The position numbers were made by a program, and so were the translations under genes. Below, one piece after another: positions 59,529 to 64,000 of a DNA stretch of 64,000 nt (within the stretch, counting starts at the first letter, position 1; every line of letters begins with the position of its first letter). Source of the DNA: Heterotrichella gracilis (taxonomy: Eukaryota; Sar; Xanthophyceae; Tribonematales; Xanthonemataceae). The stretch covers positions 1 to 64,000 of the forward strand of contig JAULBX010021409.1 in NCBI GenBank assembly GCA_032358255.1, given 5' to 3'. Below the pieces are notes generated by a model that was not told the DNA's origin, did no database searches, and saw only the letters and a program-made list of their open reading frames with translations.

Positions 59529-61063
59529 ATGCATGCATACACTCCCACACATGCATGCATGCGCACCACTCACCCTTGCCCAACCACCACCGCCTCTCCA
59601 CGCGCACGCCTTTCACCCACCAACACACCCATATGTTCCACCCACAGCCACCGCCCACATTTCCTCGCCAACCCCACCGCCCACCGCCCCCAGCAACGGC
59701 ACCCCATGGCAGGCCGTGCATCCACATCACAACCGCCACCATCGCCACCGCCAGCCACCGCCGCCCTGACGGAGGAAGAGAGGGAGCTTTTGTCACGTGC
59801 AAAGGCGAAACTCCCTACCCGTGATCAGCAGCTGGCGTTGCTCCGGCAGGCAAGGGGGGGAAGACCCGATGGGGGAGATGTCATAGGTTCGATGCTTGCA
59901 CTGGAGGAGGCCGCTGGTGCAGACAAGGCCACAGCAGGTAGGAACCCTAGGGTTTGGTAGGGGTTTTGTTATGCCACCCTGGTGGTCGTATGTTCTATGC
60001 TGGCGCTGGAGGAGGAGGCTGGTGCAGACAAGGCTTCGGCAGGTACGCACCCTAGGGTTTGGGCAGGGTTACTTATGCTAGCCAGGAGGTCATACTTTCT
60101 ATCATAATGCTGGCGCTGGAGGGTGCAGAAAAGGCTTCGGCAGGTACGTACCCTAGGGTTTGAGGGGGTTTTGTGGCCACCCTGGAGGTTACATGCCTGA
60201 GCCTGTAGCCCGCGCCGGCCTCTGCTCCACACCGTTATGCACCCTCAGGATGGTGCAAATTGGCTTTGCACCACTGGAGCAACCAGCAAGCCATGCAAAC
60301 CTTTGGCGCGGGTATGGATGGCACCGCTGGCGCCTGGTGTTCTCCAGTGCCACTCCCGTCAACCGACAGGATTATAAGCTCCATTTTGTGTAATATAGAT
60401 GTGTTTTAAATACAACTCGTTGGTGCAGGACGTTCTCCAACGCCACCCCCATCAAGCAGCTGTACTGCAAAAAAAACATCATTTAATTCCATACACACTC
60501 CCGGCGCAGGCGTGGATGGCACCTAGCGCCTGGTGTTGTCCAATACTGACCCATCAAACCCAGATGTTTGCACAAAAACCACTTCAACGTATAATCGTAC
60601 CCAATGTTGCAGGCTTGGATGGCACTGGCGCCTGGTCTTCCCCATTGCCACCCCCCAAAAGCAGCTGCATTGCATTAAAAGTCAGCTTGCAAATAATTTT
60701 GACACCCTTGGTGCAGGCGTGGACGGCACCTGGCGCCTGACATTCTCCAATGCCACCCCCATCAAGCAGCTGTACTACATCCCAGTCAACGAGCTCGCCA
60801 TCGTGGATTCAGCCCAGGGGAGCATAATAATACAGACAGACGTGGGCCCCTTCCAGCCGAAATTCACTGGGAAATGCCGCTGGGATGCAGCGTCCAGCAC
60901 CCTGGATTTCTCCTTCCAGCGCATCACTGTTTCGGCTTTTGGGAGGCAGATTTGGAGCAAGGATGTGGACACCAGTCCGAAGACCTACTCCTTTTTCCAC
61001 CTTGACGAGGGCATGGGGTGCGCGCGCAGCAGCGGCAAGGGGGTGACGCTCATGTTCAGGTAG
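59529..61063 (+). CDS. Plastid lipid-associated (PAP/fibrillin)-like protein
   Basis: Two exons join in phase: 59529-59937 and 60717-61063, giving 251 aa, or 192 aa if the second in-frame ATG at 59706 is used. PAP/fibrillin proteins are plastid lipocalin-like proteins of plastoglobules and thylakoids. Residues about 1-60 are rich in Thr, Ser, Pro, His and Arg and nearly free of acids, as in a transit peptide. A helix EEERELLSRAKAKLPTRD follows, then the domain: GVDGTWRLTFSNAT, FTGKCRWDAASSTLDFSFQRI and the C-terminal KGVTLMFR. The 'DGTWRL' start and the closing 'RGxGxxLW/MFR'-like end fit the PAP pattern, but overall similarity is judged by eye. The single intron is packed with copies of both of its flanking exon edges. 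Confidence 0.68.
59985..60716 (+). repeat. Intron built of six exon-edge echoes
   Basis: After the donor, 59990-60046 and 60083-60155 copy the exon 1 end (MLALEEAAGADKATAG, donor and the CCCTAGGGTTTG flank). Then about 60300-60385, 60418-60470, 60508-60560 and 60609-60675 copy the exon 2 start (GVDGTWRLTFSNATPIKQLY). Nearly the whole 779-bp intron is explained by these copies. Several keep GT or AG splice dinucleotides in the right place, but each has frame-breaking changes. Confidence 0.92.
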
Positions 61064-61930
61064 AAAAAGGGGAAGAGGGGAGGGTGGGCGGGGGGGGGTG
61101 CGCTTCGATGCCGTCCAACAAGGGACGTGCCTTCATGGAAATTGAGAGATTTGTGCTGGCTCAAAATCCAGATAGGGAGGGGGCAGAATTGGTGCAAAAG
61201 AGGCGTGTACATTATGGCTGTGGAGGTTATTGTCCAAAAGCTATGCAAACATTTGATGAAATTACAAGGTGTTAATGAGGGGGTTCCATTGCGCGTTTTG
61301 TTACAAGCATGTGACAGTGTGAAACGCGTAGAGTGCCTATTTGTTGAGGTCAGGGTTACAAAGGGCTGGCGAATTTTGGCTCCAAAGTGGGACTGTATTA
61401 CATTGAATGTGTGTTAGGTAGTGTGGGGGCAATTTTGTGTCTTTCTTCTTTCTATGTATAGGCGAGCTAGCAGGTTTTGAGGCTGGTACAATTGACGCAG
61501 TTGATGAGAAAGGGCTGATATGAGTCTCAGATATATAGTGAGAGAAGGTTGGTAGTATGATTTTTACTTTTTCTAAGGGCGCACGCATCGCCAGCTCTTT
61601 TATTTTATTTCAAGAACCTGTTTTTTCCCCTCATAGTATAGAGTCCATACAATAGCAACCGTTATGGTTGATACCTGTTGTGGTTGATAAGTTGTAGCTG
61701 CTGAAGTACATTACAGTCCCATTGCAACCAAGACTCTCGACAAGAGCCATACCCAGCACTTGGGTTTGTCATTCAGTTGCCATGTTAAATATTTTTTACA
61801 TTCGCATTAAATATCCCCATTTCCAACCGCGCCTTATGCTGGTGTGGCCTGCATGCCTGCAACAGTAGCATGTGCAGGCGATATGTCATTCCATGCATGC
61901 AGTTGTGGGTGACCAAATTTCTGGAGCACA
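61064..61930. other. Convergent spacer downstream of the fibrillin-like gene
   Basis: No coding pattern. It holds the poly(A) element listed next and otherwise nothing recognised. Confidence 0.5.
61796..61800 (-). terminator. UGUAA poly(A) element for the right-edge gene
   Basis: TGTAA on the minus strand 131 nt past the stop at 61931. Use inferred from position. Confidence 0.4.
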
Positions 61931-64000
61931 CTACACTGAATCCTCCCCGTGTTCACTGTCTTCCCCCTCCTCCCCTTCCTCCCCCTCCCCGTTGCTGTCA
62001 CTCCCCTCGTCCACCCTACTCTGACCTCCTTGTCCCCCCTCCTCGTACCCTTCCTCCCCCTCATTCTCACCCCCTTGCCCCCCTTCCCGTAAATGCACAT
62101 CTCGGTACCTCCCCTGCGAGCTGTACCCCACTCCCTGGGGATCCGACCGCCCATCTCCAGTCCCAGAATGCTCCTCTTCCCCCCCTGATACCCCTGGTGC
62201 CTCCCCGTTCTCTGAATCGCTGCCTTCCTTCTCCCCTGACCCCCCTGATTCCTCCCCGTTGAGCATGGTTTCTGCGTACTCCACCTGGGAGAGGAGCTCC
62301 GACAGGCTGCCAAGGGGTGCGTGGCAATTCCCCCTGCAAATCAAAAATAGAGTTAACATTAATTTATATGTTAGTTTATGCAGGCGGTGATTAGGTAGTA
62401 GAATAGCTTTGACATAAGACGCAGGCTGCCGAGGTGTGTGGCGATTGGCCCAAGGCTGCCAAGGAGTCGCAAAACAGTCGGCCCGGAACGTACACAACCC
62501 TACCCCATACACCAATCCACACCCAGTCGACAACAATCCCTGCCCCGTGAACAAGGCAGCTCTTACCCCATATCAAAACCTTTCCTAGCCTACCTAGCAT
62601 CCCCCCCCCCCCTTGTTCCATGGCTTGTTCAATGATCTCCCTCATGTTGCTTGACACCCAAGCAATCCCCATTCCTTCACCAGCCAACCCCCCACCCACT
62701 ATGCCCCATTTCCTGACCTACCTGGCATCTCCACCGCCTTGCTCCATGGCCTGCTCAATGATCTCCCTCAGATTGCTCAGAGCTCGAGCCGCCACCTGGC
62801 CGCATGCCTCAGCCACCTCCGGTGCCATCTCGCTGAGTGCTGAGCACACATGTGCGCACATGGGGGCCTGGGGCGGGGGGGAGGGGGGTTGAGGAGGGGA
62901 GGGTGCGCTTGGGGGGTGTTTATAGGGTTGTGTGCATGTGGGATCTATATACAAGTGGGGCGGTGCACACTCCGGCCTTTTGCAGTGCAGATTTTGCACC
63001 CACAACCGCCTTCTTGCCCACTCCTTCCCCCCACCCCTTCATACTCACCACCAGCTTGGCGTCCATTGGCCCACTCATATTCTCCAGCACGTGCTCCGAC
63101 CAACCACCAAGCAGCTGCCACCAGGAGGGCATGCAGGCATCGTCCAGCGGTTCCTGGCTGTGTGGGTCAGAGGGGTTTGCTCCTGGCCCATCCATCAGCC
63201 GGCCCAGCGCGTGTGTGTAGCTGGCACCCGGGCCTGATAGAAAGGCCCCTATTTCCTATTGCATGGGAGGGGCGAGGTTACGGCGCAGCAAGGGGTTTTC
63301 TAGGGTCGAAGATGCAAGTCGTCGTGATGCAAGGCATCTCACCATGACTAAGTAGTTACCTTATATGCATAGGTTATTCTCCTGGGGCTAAAGCTGACAT
63401 TTCAAAACACAAAGTTGACGCTGTACATTCCCCTTGCCAGATTAATCTGGCTGTATACTGAATTGCATAAAATTAACTAACCGACTTACCGGAATATTTG
63501 CCAACGCCACCACTGCGCTCCATCCCAGGGATCGAGGCCCCCTGTCCACCACATGCAGCATGGCCAGCTGGAGCGCCTCGGAGGAGTGGATGGACTGGCC
63601 GCCCAGGGGGTCAAGAGCACAGGCCTGGAACAGGGGTTAACAATTCAATTAATTCATTCAAGCAGACTTAACGTTCAATTAGTTTGGCTAGTTAGCAAAC
63701 AAGAAGATCGCACAAGTCATTAAGACTAAATGTGCCGCTGTGTGATGTAAAATACTGACAGCCACAGTGCCATGCAGAGGCGAGGCGTACTGATTTGCAT
63801 TGTCACGCCTCTGCAGCACTGCAGATTAGGGGTGATGCTGCTTGGCGGGATCGCAAGTATTTGACATGTGCATTGACCGCACAAGAACAGGAACAGAATT
63901 TCACAAGGGCGGCAGCGCCAAACCCATCCCTGGGGCTCCTTGATCACCCACCTCAATGAGCCGCAGGGCCGCCTCCGCAGTCGCCCAGGTGGGGACGGGC
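61931..64000 (-). CDS. 3' part of an unidentified helical-repeat-like protein (cut by the window edge)
   Basis: Five exons join in phase: 64000-63952 (partial), 63624-63490, 63255-63049, 62867-62722 and 62333-61931. The visible protein starts TWATAEAALRLIEACALDPLGG and SLGWSAVVALANIP, then PSWWQLLGGWSEHVLENMSG and ALSNLREIIEQAMEQGG. The amphipathic helices with Trp and Leu look like HEAT/ARM repeats, as in importin-beta or exportin proteins, but I cannot name the family. The last exon ends with about 100 residues rich in Glu, Gly, Ser and Asp, an acidic disordered tail. The exon at 63255-63049 was chosen with acceptor CAATAG because it gives EIGAFLSGPGASYTH in phase. Confidence 0.7.
62603..62655 (-). 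repeat. Echo of the right-edge gene's penultimate exon
   Basis: Copies 62735-62780 (coding for LREIIEQAMEQGG) in the following intron, with CAATGATCTCCCTCA conserved. Confidence 0.8.
63765..63821. repeat. Imperfect inverted repeat
   Basis: Arms 63765-63782 and 63806-63821 pair with one 2-nt bulge around a 23-nt loop. The arm sequence GCAGAGGC resembles the palindrome at 33807-33842 and may belong to the same foldback family. Confidence 0.6.

Noticed and set aside
60300-60675. Additional exons of the fibrillin-like gene
   Set aside because: Each candidate repeats the start of exon 2 with frame-breaking changes; exons 1 and 2 already join in phase.
1-64000. Transposons or virus-like elements with coding capacity, and tRNA genes
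   Set aside because: No reverse transcriptase, transposase, integrase or capsid-like frame was recognised, no long terminal repeats were seen, and no convincing tRNA fold was found by eye. A dedicated search could still find small or decayed ones.

Overview
This is a piece of a eukaryotic nuclear genome, most likely a chlorophyte green alga. The genes are plant/algal types: a RUS/DUF647 protein, an NCL-type EF-hand Na+/Ca2+ exchanger, a thioredoxin fused to a molybdenum-cofactor-sulfurase-like aminotransferase, a plastid fibrillin/PAP-like protein, and a DUF4050 (Gag1-like) protein. Most genes are split into many short exons with GT..AG introns, introns often carry plant-type telomere-like TTTAGGG/CCCTAAA tracts, and several genes have a UGUAA element downstream of the stop, the poly(A) signal known from green algae. 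No species is claimed. I saw no rRNA, tRNA, CRISPR array or recognisable coding transposon.

Layout, left to right: a gene-poor left edge holding two stray copies of a TFIP11 intron-exon junction and the 3' part of a leucine-rich-repeat-like gene (+); RUS/DUF647 (-, 2645-7151) head to head with DUF4050 (+, 7932-9074); an ACOT9-like double-hotdog thioesterase (-, 9774-13925) head to head with a J-domain membrane protein (+, to 19717); an intronless BTB-type gene (-, 21381-22493) whose frame continues past a TAG; the NCL exchanger (-, 24454-31164); the thioredoxin-aminotransferase fusion (-, 33138-38625) head to head with the splicing factor TFIP11/STIP (+, 39137-45615); an intronless IQ-motif gene (-, 46657-47487); a long minus-strand locus joining an FAD-linked oxidase to a short-chain dehydrogenase (59012 down to 48844); a fibrillin-like gene (+, 59529-61063); and the 3' part of an unidentified gene running off the right edge (-).

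I solved exon junctions by requiring GT..AG borders and reading-phase continuity. Complete models came out in frame for RUS (576 aa), DUF4050, ACOT9-like (470 aa), NCL (542 aa), TFIP11 (879 aa) and fibrillin-like. The FAD-oxidase and SDR exons also connect in phase as one 18-exon, 1354-aa reading frame, although two adjacent genes remain possible.

The most striking signal is not a gene. Almost every multi-exon gene here has introns holding one to five decayed, direct-orientation copies of the neighbouring exon edge together with its splice site ('exon-edge echoes'), at least 40 by eye. They are clearest in the fibrillin-like gene, NCL, TFIP11 and the FAD/SDR locus. One TFIP11 junction also occurs about 41 kb away at the left edge. 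This looks like a continuing process of intron growth by local duplication across splice junctions.
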